A program made the translations under genes and the position numbers. 64,000 bases of DNA from an uncultured Bacteroidales bacterium (GTDB lineage: Bacteria > Bacteroidota > Bacteroidia > Bacteroidales > P3), in NCBI GenBank assembly GCA_900316055.1, contig ONBK01000004.1, positions 124,001-188,000 of the forward strand, in the 5' to 3' direction. The notes below the pieces were generated by a model. The model was not told the origin of the DNA. It worked only from the letters and a program-made list of their open reading frames with translations, and made no database searches. Below, in pieces: positions 24,980 to 32,138 of this stretch. The number at the start of each line of letters is the position of its first letter. Position 1 is the first letter of the stretch.

Positions 24980-26554
24980 AAGACAACGTTATTTATTACA
25001 GCTGTTGCACTGGCGATAAGTTTCACCGCCTGCAACCGCGAAGAGGAGCCGACACCGCAGCCGCAGCCGGGTGTCGACGAAGAGACCTACGCCGGTGGTC
25101 TTCTGGGCACCACCTTCAACCAAAGCGCTTCGGCCTACGAAGACCCCACGCCCGCCGTTGAGAACGCCGGTATGGTCAACGCTTTCAAATACGGAGAGAT
25201 GTTCTTCGAGCACACCGTCACGCAGAACAATCCGCCCTTCAACGGCCTCGGACCCCTCTATGTGCGCTCCAGCTGCGAGAGCTGTCATCCCGGCTACGGT
25301 CACGGACGCCGCATGGAGCGTTACCGTGCCGACGATTGGGGCAACGGATACTTGCTGGTGGTGTACAACAGCGCCACCAATGCCTACGAGAGCTCGGTGG
25401 CCGGCATGCCGCAAACCAAGGCGGTGGCGCCCTTCAAGCCCTCCATCGACGAGGAGAAAATCAACATCGCCTGGCTGCCCTACACCGACGACTGGAACAA
25501 CACCTTCCCCGACGGCGAGACCTACGACCTCATCTACCCCGAGGTAACCATCCCTGAGGATGCTTTCTATGCCCCACTCTCCACGCCCTACGGCCAACTG
25601 GCTTTCCGCCTCGAGAGCACCATTGGCATCTACGGCACTGGCTTGCTCGACGCCATCCCCGACGACTCGCTGAAAGCGCAGTACCAACGTGAGCAGGAGG
25701 CCGGTGCCACCCTCAACCCCGCCATATGGGCGGGTGGCGACTGGGCATCGCTCTACGGCAACACCACCCATCCCAAGCGCTTTACCTATGCCCTCAGCCG
25801 CGGTCCCCTGCAGGATGCCGCCGGTGCCAACGCCATCTGGAACATCACCAACGTCACCCGCAGCGATCGCCGCAAGCACTACCTCAGCCTCGACCCCACC
25901 ATCTACGCCACCACGGCTTCGCAAGACCCTGAAGTGCAGGCCCAGTTCTACCAGTACTTCCCCGAGTGGAACAAAACCGGCAACGTGCAGCAAGACATCT
26001 ACGACTACCTGACCAGCACCAATCTGCCGGTTGAAATGAGCGACCAGGACTATATCAACTTTATGGTGTGGCACCGCGGATTGGCCGTTCCCGCCGCCCG
26101 CAACCTCAGCGACGCCACCGTGCAACGCGGCCGTCAACTCTTCCGCGAGATAGGTTGCGCCGCCTGCCACCGTCCCAGCTGGGAGACCGGCGACGACCGC
26201 TTCACCGACCCCAACGGTTTCTTCTCCGACGGCGACGTGCGCCTGCCGCGCTATCCGCACCAGAAGATATGGCCCTACACCGACATGGTGCAGCACCGCC
26301 TCTTCATGAAGAACGACATCCGCACCGGCTGGTGCCGCACCACGCCGTTGTGGGGACGCGGCCTGGCACCTATCTGCTCCGGCCATGCCGACCGTCTGCA
26401 CGACTGCCGCGCCCGCAACGTCATCGAGGCCATCATGTGGCATGGCTGCTCGCGTGAGGGCGGCCAGAGCGACGCCCGCTGGACGGTGGAACGTTTCCGC
26501 CAGCTCAGCAAAGCCGACCGCGACGCCGTGGTGAAGTTTATCAATGCAATTTAA
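24974..26554 (+). CDS. Di-haem oxidoreductase, DUF1111 (DHOR)
   Basis: 526 aa lipoprotein (AVALAISFTAC). Two c-type haem sites are seen: SCESCH (about residues 101-106) and GCAACH (about 394-399). Both sit in the DUF1111 context (NGLGPLYVRSSCESCHPGYGHGR; GRQLFREIGCAACHRP; then PYTDMVQHRL and FMKNDIRTGWCRTTPLWGRGL). Related di-haem proteins pair with imelysin in iron-uptake loci, probably to oxidise or reduce iron or its ligand outside the inner membrane. Haem attachment requires cytochrome c maturation, which the ResB/CcsA fusion at 28.7 kb would supply. The gene is flanked by 43-bp direct repeats, one covering its own start. Confidence 0.88.
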   Translation: MKKTTLFITAVALAISFTACNREEEPTPQPQPGVDEETYAGGLLGTTFNQSASAYEDPTPAVENAGMVNAFKYGEMFFEHTVTQNNPPFNGLGPLYVRSSCESCHPGYGHGRRMERYRADDWGNGYLLVVYNSATNAYESSVAGMPQTKAVAPFKPSIDEEKINIAWLPYTDDWNNTFPDGETYDLIYPEVTIPEDAFYAPLSTPYGQLAFRLESTIGIYGTGLLDAIPDDSLKAQYQREQEAGATLNPAIWAGGDWASLYGNTTHPKRFTYALSRGPLQDAAGANAIWNITNVTRSDRRKHYLSLDPTIYATTASQDPEVQAQFYQYFPEWNKTGNVQQDIYDYLTSTNLPVEMSDQDYINFMVWHRGLAVPAARNLSDATVQRGRQLFREIGCAACHRPSWETGDDRFTDPNGFFSDGDVRLPRYPHQKIWPYTDMVQHRLFMKNDIRTGWCRTTPLWGRGLAPICSGHADRLHDCRARNVIEAIMWHGCSREGGQSDARWTVERFRQLSKADRDAVVKFINAI

Positions 26555-26557
26555 AAC

Positions 26558-26600
26558 AGTAGTTAAGTAGACAGTAGTTAAGTAGTTAAGACAAATGAAA
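26558..26600 (+). repeat. 43-bp direct repeat, right copy
   Basis: It repeats the region upstream of the di-haem gene, including its ATGAAA, but no ORF follows. It leads straight into the terminator stem. Confidence 0.9.
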
Positions 26601-26632
26601 GGCGGCGGCTCCGTATCGGGGCCGCCGCCTTT
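26601..26632 (+). terminator. GC-rich hairpin terminator after the iron-uptake operon
   Basis: A 13-bp stem GGCGGCGGCTCCG / CGGGGCCGCCGCC with one wobble pair and a 3-base loop, then TTTCG. The T-run is short, but the stem is very strong. Confidence 0.75.
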
Positions 26633-26727
26633 CGTGTACGAATTTACTCTGTAAATAATTGTCATCGTGATGCAATATTATCGGGGTGTTGGCGTTATAA
26701 TGTCAGAAATCTAAAAACAAAAGTATC

Positions 26728-26931
26728 ATGGCAACAATGACAATATCCTACGACGGGCGCAGCCGGGTGGCGCGGAACGTGGTGGAGCTCATCCGTTCGC
26801 TCGATGTGTTCACCATCACCGAGCAGCCCGCCACCAAGGGGAGCTACCAACTCTCACAGGAGGACATCCGCGCTGGCCGCGTGGAGACCTTCGCCTCGTC
26901 GAGCGAAATGTTCCAGTCGTTAGGCATTTGA
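26728..26931 (+). CDS. Putative antitoxin of a YafQ-type pair
   Basis: 67 aa. It lies just upstream of a YafQ/RelE-type toxin, its stop 2 bp before the toxin ATG. The N-terminus (MATMTISYDGRSRVARNVVELIRSL) has the short strand and helix expected of a DNA-binding dimer, and the C-terminus would wrap the toxin. I do not recognise the exact antitoxin family; the call rests on size and position. These two-gene units usually repress their own promoter. Confidence 0.65.
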   Translation: MATMTISYDGRSRVARNVVELIRSLDVFTITEQPATKGSYQLSQEDIRAGRVETFASSSEMFQSLGI

Positions 26932-26933
26932 GT

Positions 26934-27206
26934 ATGTACACCATTCGAATGACCAAGACCTTCCGCCGCGACACCGAACGATGCCGCAAGCGCGGATACG
27001 ATATGGAGTTGCTGAAGACGGCCATCCGTCTGCTAGAGGTCAATGGCGAGTTGCCGAAGGAGTACCGTCCGCACAAGTTGTCGGGCAATTATGCAGGTAC
27101 TTGGGAGTGTCACCTCAAAGGCGACTGGCTGATGCTTTGGGAACAGAACGACACCGAATTGACGCTCTTGTTTACAGGCACCGGCACACACGCCGATTTG
27201 TTTTGA
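26934..27206 (+). CDS. YafQ-family mRNA interferase toxin (RelE/ParE fold)
   Basis: 90 aa from ATG 26934; a TTG 6 bases earlier is in frame but overlaps the antitoxin stop. The pattern MYTIRMTKTFRRDTERCRKRGYD, LPKEYRPHKLSGNYAGTWECHL, LMLWEQND and the C-terminal TGTGTHADLF is YafQ/RelE type, with the conserved His in THADLF and basic residues at the active site. The family cleaves mRNA on the ribosome. It may still be active, since no catalytic position is obviously lost. Confidence 0.85.
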   Translation: MYTIRMTKTFRRDTERCRKRGYDMELLKTAIRLLEVNGELPKEYRPHKLSGNYAGTWECHLKGDWLMLWEQNDTELTLLFTGTGTHADLF

Positions 27207-27413
27207 CATGCTTTGCTGCAATGTTTATAATAGACTGATTATCACCACCCCCCCCAAATGTTGCGGAGTTAGTCTCCCGTTTTGCTTGTTTAATTCACTC
27301 TCTGCCTGCCGCAGGTCTTGCGGCGGGGTGGAATTGGTTTGAAAAAAAACAAAACAATAATGTAAGATTTGACCATCTTTTGCGTCTACTATATGTAACA
27401 AAAATGTAAAAGA

Positions 27414-28148
27414 ATGAAAAAACTAACAATTCTATTGCTTGCCGCCGTGCTGTTTTCTGGCTGCATGGTGTCGAAACCCACAGAGAAGAACTATAGGAAG
27501 GTGCTCGCCATGGAGAACCTCACTCCCGTCACGGTAGAGCAACTGCACCAGCTAGTGGCTGCCGACACCGCGCACTACAAGGTGGTGGTGCTGACCAGCT
27601 CGTGCTGCGGTCCTTGCGAGCTGGCCATGCGCGACGTCTATCCACGGAAGATGGCCGAGTGCGACAGCAGCCAGGTGCGCTGGTACTTCGTGGAAGTCGA
27701 ATACAGCACGGCGCAGTATATGGACGAGGTGTTCCGCCGCCACGGCATCACCTCGCCCCGCTACTGGATCAACGACACCCTGCCGCAGTACCGCCCGCTG
27801 ATGGTGAAGAATATGTGGACGGTAGTGTGGAACCTTATCTGGCATTATGGTGCGGATATCGAAGAGTTGGGATGGGAAGAGGCCGACAACAGGTTGGACA
27901 ACGTCGTCAACGCCATCGCCCCACAGCAGCAACTCATCACCGGACCTAACGGCACCCCCACCACGGTGATGCTCGACCCGCAGGGTCGCATGAAATGCAC
28001 CTATATCATTCATGACGATGGCTCCACAACGTTTGAACCCACCGACATCCGCGACATAATTGTCCCCGTAACCGACCTTGACTACACCCATGTTGACACC
28101 CTTTCTTATGCCCCCAAGGCCTGCACCCCCGACGGCAAATGCTACTGA
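27414..28148 (+). CDS. Thioredoxin-like lipoprotein with CGPC
   Basis: 244 aa lipoprotein (LLAAVLFSGC). VVVLTSSCCGPCELAMRDVYP holds a thioredoxin-type CGPC in a strand-turn-helix setting near residues 63-66, followed by VRWYFVEVEY. The rest (TPTTVMLDPQGRMKCTYI) also fits a thioredoxin fold, though with a long middle insert. An envelope thiol-disulfide role is inferred; it could help keep cytochrome c cysteines reduced, since a cytochrome c maturation gene lies close by. A C-terminal cluster ACTPDGKCY adds two cysteines. Confidence 0.65.
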   Translation: MKKLTILLLAAVLFSGCMVSKPTEKNYRKVLAMENLTPVTVEQLHQLVAADTAHYKVVVLTSSCCGPCELAMRDVYPRKMAECDSSQVRWYFVEVEYSTAQYMDEVFRRHGITSPRYWINDTLPQYRPLMVKNMWTVVWNLIWHYGADIEELGWEEADNRLDNVVNAIAPQQQLITGPNGTPTTVMLDPQGRMKCTYIIHDDGSTTFEPTDIRDIIVPVTDLDYTHVDTLSYAPKACTPDGKCY

Positions 28149-28178
28149 AAAACAAAAAAATAATACTCAACAAAAAAA

Positions 28179-28427
28179 ATGAAAAAAGAAATTGTAATAC
28201 TAGCATGTGTGCTGGCAATCGGCGCGGCAAGCGCACAGGAAAACAAGACACAGAAATTCGAACTCGGTGCCAATGTTGGCATGACCACCCTCACCAACTA
28301 CAGCGCGCTGTCGCTCTTCCAGGACGCAACCGACAGTTACACCAACTGGAACGAGGTCATTCACTTCGGCTACCGCAAAAACAACACACTGTACGGAGTG
28401 AAATTCGAGTACGGCATACGTTTCTAA
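28179..28427 (+). CDS. Small exported protein, possible truncated outer-membrane barrel
   Basis: 82 aa. Signal peptide ILACVLAIGAASAQ, then FELGANVGMTTLTNYSAL, and a C-terminal strand TLYGVKFEYGIRF that ends in Phe like an outer-membrane beta-barrel. Only two or three strands are present, too few for a barrel by itself. It may be the remains of a larger barrel or a very small envelope protein. It begins 30 bp after the thioredoxin-like gene. Confidence 0.5.
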   Translation: MKKEIVILACVLAIGAASAQENKTQKFELGANVGMTTLTNYSALSLFQDATDSYTNWNEVIHFGYRKNNTLYGVKFEYGIRF

Positions 28428-28504
28428 TCATCGCCCACATACCTATATGAACAATCCCATCCAATTCGATACCGTCAGCTTTTTGCGCCTGACTACGCGT
28501 GCGT

Positions 28505-28559
28505 GTGTGGTCGCACTAGACACGCACGTGTGGTCGGACTAGACATGCACGTGTGATCG
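28505..28559. repeat. 23-bp tandem repeat, 2.4 units
   Basis: Units starting GTGTGGTCGCACTAG (28505), GTGTGGTCGGACTAG (28528) and GTGTGATCGG (28551). They lie upstream of the second conserved 55-bp element. Confidence 0.85.
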
Positions 28560-28607
28560 GGGAAGGGGAACACCCACGACAGCACGACACCCGCGACACC
28601 CTCGGCG

Positions 28608-28662
28608 GCGAAATCACTACTTTTGGCTATTGTGGGATTTCGGCGACGGGGGTATTTTTGCA
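28608..28662 (+). promoter_or_regulatory. 55-bp conserved upstream element, copy B (cytochrome c maturation gene)
   Basis: It matches 22334-22388 with five mismatches. The promoter is TTG (28630) - 20 bases - TATTTTTG (28653-28660), 21 bases from ATG 28682. Confidence 0.75.
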
Positions 28663-28681
28663 GCAGATTATTTTTCTGCTT

Positions 28682-30766
28682 ATGAAAGTGAATACAAAGA
28701 AAGTCAGTGTGATAGTAATGGCGCTGGTGGCTGCGGTGCTGGCTGCGGGCACCATTTTTGAGAAAGAACACGGCGCGGAGTGGACAGGCGAGCATTTCTA
28801 TGGCTCGTGGTGGTTCGCGGTGCTGATGGGCATGGTGGCCGTCGGTGCCATCGTCTCTATCGTGCAAGGGAAGATGTGGCGGCGGCCTTCCACGCTGCTG
28901 ATTCACGCCGCAGTGCCGGTCATCCTGCTTGGCGGTGCATTGACTACATGGACAGGACAGCACGGCAGCATGACGTTGCAGCCGGGCGTTTCTTGCAATG
29001 AGTTCGGCGAGTATCGGTTGCCATTCGCGGTTACACTGAACCGCTTCGAGATGGTTCCCTATGCCGGTACGCACACGCCGATGGACTTCGTGAGCCATGT
29101 GGTGGTCGACGGTGAGCGACACGATATTTCGATGAACAACATCCTGCGCCATCGTGGCTACCGTTTCTATCAGGAGGATTACGGCGACGACGGCTCGTCG
29201 ACCCTCAGTGTGGCGCACGACCCTTGGGGCATCGGCGTCACTTACTGCGGCTACGCATTGCTGGTACTGGGGCTCCTCTGTATGCTTGTCGCCAAGAATG
29301 GCCCATTCCGCAAGTTGTTGCGTGGAGCCGTCCCCGTGATAATGCTCTTCTTTTTCACCTTTCAGCTCACTCCTTTCTCCTTCGCCGCTCCACGGACATT
29401 GCCGAAGGCAACGGCCTCGAAGATGGGCGAGATGTACGTGCTCTACAAAGGGCGTGTGTGTCCGCTGCAAACGCTGGCCAAGGATTTCACCACCAAACTT
29501 ACTGGAAGCGCCACTTATCACGGTTTGAGCAGCGAGCAGGTGCTCAGCGGCTACCTCTTCTACTACAGCGAGTGGGTCGACGAGCCCGCCATCAAAATCA
29601 AGGGTGCCGGCAGCCTCGGGCTCGACAGTCGTTCGTCGATGTCGCAACTGATGTTTCTCGACACTCTGCGCGTCGGTCCCACCACCGACAAGAACCTGAA
29701 GGCCGCCGCCGAAAAGCAGAGCCTGGTGAGGATGCTGCTGTCGGGCAAACTACTGAAACTCTATCCCATCGCCGATAGCAGCGGCACCCTCGGCTGGTAC
29801 AGTCAGAACGACGACCTGCCGCTGAGCGTCGATGACGAAGAGTATCTTTTTGTGCGGCGAAGCCTCGGCTACTGCCAGCAGCTGGTGGTAGAAGGCGACT
29901 ATATAGCGTTGGAGAAAGCTTTCGACAAGACCCGCCAGTACCAGGAGAAACGGTTCCATCCCTCGGCTTTCCGCGTGGGGGGCGAGCGCCTCTACAACGC
30001 GCTGACCACCGGCCGCTGGCTGGCGATGGTGAGCATCACCCTCGGACTTCTCTTCTTCGCCTACACCCTTATACGCAAAAACAAACAGGCGAAATGGATG
30101 CGCGTCGCTTCCATCGTATGGGTTGCGGCATTGACGGCTTTCCTGCTGCTGATATTCATCCTCCGTTGGATTATTGGCGGACACGTCCCGATGGCCGGAG
30201 GCTTCGACAGCATGAACCTCATGGCGCTGGTGATAGGCATTGTTGCGCTGCTGCTCTGCCGTCGCCATCCTGTGGCGCTGCCGGCCGGCATGCTCACAAT
30301 GGGATTCTGCCTGCTAGTGGCCATGATGAGCGGCAGCAACCCTCCCGTTACCAACCTGATGCCAGTGCTCAACTCACCCCTGCTCACACTCCACGTAGCC
30401 GTCATCATGTGCTCCTATGCCCTTTTCTTCTTCGTGATGATGGGCGGTGTGGCGGGCCTCATTCGCGACGGCGAAGCCTACCGCCGGCTGAACCTCCTGC
30501 TGCTTTACCCGGCCGTCACCTTGCTGGCCATAGGTATCATCATCGGAGCCGTGTGGGCCAACATCTCATGGGGCAACTACTGGTCGTGGGATCCCAAGGA
30601 GGTATGGGCACTCATCACCCTCATCATCTACGCCATCCCCCTGCATCGGGGTGTGCTACAGCGCCCGAGGGCCTTCCATCTCTACTGCCTGCTGGCCTTC
30701 CTGAGCGTTGTCATCACCTACTTCGGCGTCAATTTTATCTTAGGCGGACTCCACGCCTATAATTAG
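28682..30766 (+). CDS. Cytochrome c biogenesis ResB-CcsA (CcsBA) fusion
   Basis: 694 aa. The start at 28682 follows the promoter; earlier in-frame codons do not. The N-terminal half is ResB/CcsB-like, with membrane segments (VIVMALVAAVLAAGTIF, PVILLGGAL, GVTYCGYALLVLGLLCMLVA) and a large periplasmic part. The C-terminal half is CcsA-like, with the haem-handling WWD-type sequence WGNYWSWDPKEVW near residue 636. System II proteins of this type export haem and attach it to CXXCH of apocytochromes. The client may be the di-haem protein at 25 kb. Fusions of this sort are typical of Bacteroidota and Epsilonproteobacteria. Confidence 0.9.
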   Translation: MKVNTKKVSVIVMALVAAVLAAGTIFEKEHGAEWTGEHFYGSWWFAVLMGMVAVGAIVSIVQGKMWRRPSTLLIHAAVPVILLGGALTTWTGQHGSMTLQPGVSCNEFGEYRLPFAVTLNRFEMVPYAGTHTPMDFVSHVVVDGERHDISMNNILRHRGYRFYQEDYGDDGSSTLSVAHDPWGIGVTYCGYALLVLGLLCMLVAKNGPFRKLLRGAVPVIMLFFFTFQLTPFSFAAPRTLPKATASKMGEMYVLYKGRVCPLQTLAKDFTTKLTGSATYHGLSSEQVLSGYLFYYSEWVDEPAIKIKGAGSLGLDSRSSMSQLMFLDTLRVGPTTDKNLKAAAEKQSLVRMLLSGKLLKLYPIADSSGTLGWYSQNDDLPLSVDDEEYLFVRRSLGYCQQLVVEGDYIALEKAFDKTRQYQEKRFHPSAFRVGGERLYNALTTGRWLAMVSITLGLLFFAYTLIRKNKQAKWMRVASIVWVAALTAFLLLIFILRWIIGGHVPMAGGFDSMNLMALVIGIVALLLCRRHPVALPAGMLTMGFCLLVAMMSGSNPPVTNLMPVLNSPLLTLHVAVIMCSYALFFFVMMGGVAGLIRDGEAYRRLNLLLLYPAVTLLAIGIIIGAVWANISWGNYWSWDPKEVWALITLIIYAIPLHRGVLQRPRAFHLYCLLAFLSVVITYFGVNFILGGLHAYN

Positions 30767-30904
30767 CGGGGAGCAGATAGCAGGTAGCCACTAAAAACAG
30801 ACCCCACTCTCCCCTCATCACTACCTCTTCAACCTTTTAAACCTTTTAAACCTTTTAAAACCTTAAACTTTAAAACTCTATAACTCTACAACTTTTAAAC
30901 TTTA
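30767..30904. repeat. Microrepeat spacer (CCTTTTAAA units)
   Basis: Short units such as CCTTTTAAA and AACTCTATAACTC are repeated up to the start of the methyltransferase gene. Only the repeats are seen here. Confidence 0.65.
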
Positions 30905-30907
30905 TTC

Positions 30908-31588
30908 ATGAAGATACTTTCAAAAATCTTTAGCAACACGCGCAAGCCGGAGGGATTCTTCGGGCGCATGATAGTGAACGGAATGAACGGCGGCGGTCAC
31001 GCCAAGCTGGCCGGATGGGGATTGAGCGAAGTCTCCATTGCCGAAAATGCGGATATCCTCGACGTGGGTTGCGGCGGCGGTGCCAATATCGCACGGCTGC
31101 TACGCCGCGCCCCAAAAGGTACGGTGACGGGCATCGACTACTCGTCTGTCTCTGTCAAGAAATCCTGTGAGGTGAACGCCAAAGCCATTGCCGCCGGACG
31201 CTGCCAAGTGCTTGAGGGAAGTGCCGACGCGCTGCCCTTCGAGGAGGACAGTTTCGATCTCGTCACCGCCTTCGAGACGGTCTATTTCTGGCCGGAGATA
31301 GAGAAATGCTTCGCCGGTGTGCGTCGAACGTTGAAAGATGGTGGCCACTTCGTCATCGTCAACGAGGACGACGGTCTTTCGGGCAACAACGAAAAATGGA
31401 AAAAACTCATCGACGGCATGCACACCTACACCCCCGACGAACTACACACCCATCTCACCGCTGCCGGTTTCCACGACATCACCGTCCGTCGCGACGAGCA
31501 GCGCCACTGGCTCCGTGTGATGGCAGAGAATCACCACCTGCCGAGATTGACCAGGCGACGAGAGTTGAACAAGGACTGTGACGAGTAA
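30908..31588 (+). CDS. Class I SAM-dependent methyltransferase
   Basis: 226 aa. SAM-binding motif I is ILDVGCGGGANIARLL (about residues 50-65), motif II VTGIDYSSVSV and a later FDLVTAFETVYFWPEI. The overall pattern is a UbiE/COQ5-like small-molecule methyltransferase (Methyltransf_11), but the substrate cannot be read. The neighbours give no pathway. No membrane segment or signal. Confidence 0.85.
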   Translation: MKILSKIFSNTRKPEGFFGRMIVNGMNGGGHAKLAGWGLSEVSIAENADILDVGCGGGANIARLLRRAPKGTVTGIDYSSVSVKKSCEVNAKAIAAGRCQVLEGSADALPFEEDSFDLVTAFETVYFWPEIEKCFAGVRRTLKDGGHFVIVNEDDGLSGNNEKWKKLIDGMHTYTPDELHTHLTAAGFHDITVRRDEQRHWLRVMAENHHLPRLTRRRELNKDCDE

Positions 31589-31593
31589 AAAAA

Positions 31594-31615
31594 AGGACCT
31601 CAAAGAGGTCTCTTT

Positions 31616-31616
<1 letters not shown>
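31594..31616 (+). terminator. Short hairpin terminator after the methyltransferase gene
   Basis: GACCTC-aaa-GAGGTC with AAAA before and TCTTTT after. It may serve both the plus-strand gene and the opposing tRNA-Leu gene. Confidence 0.6.
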
Positions 31617-31700
<84 letters not shown>

Positions 31701-31783
31701 TGGTAGAGATTAGCTAATAGATAAGAGTTTATAGATAATAGTTTAACTATGAACTTTTAATTGTTATCTCTTAACTTCATCAG

Positions 31784-31866
31784 TGCCCAGGACAAGACTT
31801 GAACTTGCACCGCCTATGGCGACTACCCCCTCAAAGTAGCGTGTCTACCAATTCCACCACCTGGGC
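31784..31866 (-). tRNA. tRNA-Leu (anticodon GAG)
   Basis: The minus strand begins GCCCAGGTGGTGGAATTGGT. The anticodon stem CTACT/GGTAG encloses TTGAGGG, giving GAG. It has a long variable arm and GTTCAAGTC in the T arm. CCA is not encoded (CTG follows the discriminator), unlike the neighbouring tRNA-Leu. Confidence 0.92.
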
Positions 31867-31986
31867 TGCTTTTCTCTTTTCGATAGAAAAGTTCACTCGC
31901 TTTCGCTCATGTTCTTTTGCTCTCTTTTTCTCTTCAAAAGCGGGTGCAAAAGTATGAACTTTTTCCGATATGGCAAAAAAAAAATT

Positions 31987-32018
31987 AGTTTAAAGTTTAA
32001 AGTTTAAAGTTTAAAGTT
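31987..32018. repeat. 7-bp tandem repeat AGTTTAA
   Basis: 4.6 perfect units between the tRNA pair and the orphan secreted protein gene. Confidence 0.9.
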
Positions 32019-32063
32019 GGTTTTCAACGTTTTGCAATCATATTTTTTTTCATGATGATAATA

Positions 32064-32106
32064 AAACAGGAGGCAAAAACAATATGTTTTACCTCCCGTT
32101 TTTTCT
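32064..32106 (-). terminator. Terminator hairpin for the 1541-aa gene
   Basis: An imperfect 16-bp stem (AAACAGGAGGCAAAAA against GTTTTACCTCCCGTTT) lies beyond the stop of the minus-strand gene and has AT-rich tails on both sides. It could also act on plus-strand transcripts. Confidence 0.6.
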
Positions 32107-32138
32107 TTTTTCGACTAATTATCAATAATCAATAACCT

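Noticed and set aside
24989..26665. A 558-codon minus-strand frame opposite the di-haem gene.
   Set aside because: The plus-strand frame has two CXXCH haem sites in the DUF1111 context.
28493..29647. A 384-codon minus-strand frame across the 23-bp repeats and the ResB half.
   Set aside because: It covers the promoter element and the repeat; composition is that of a shadow.
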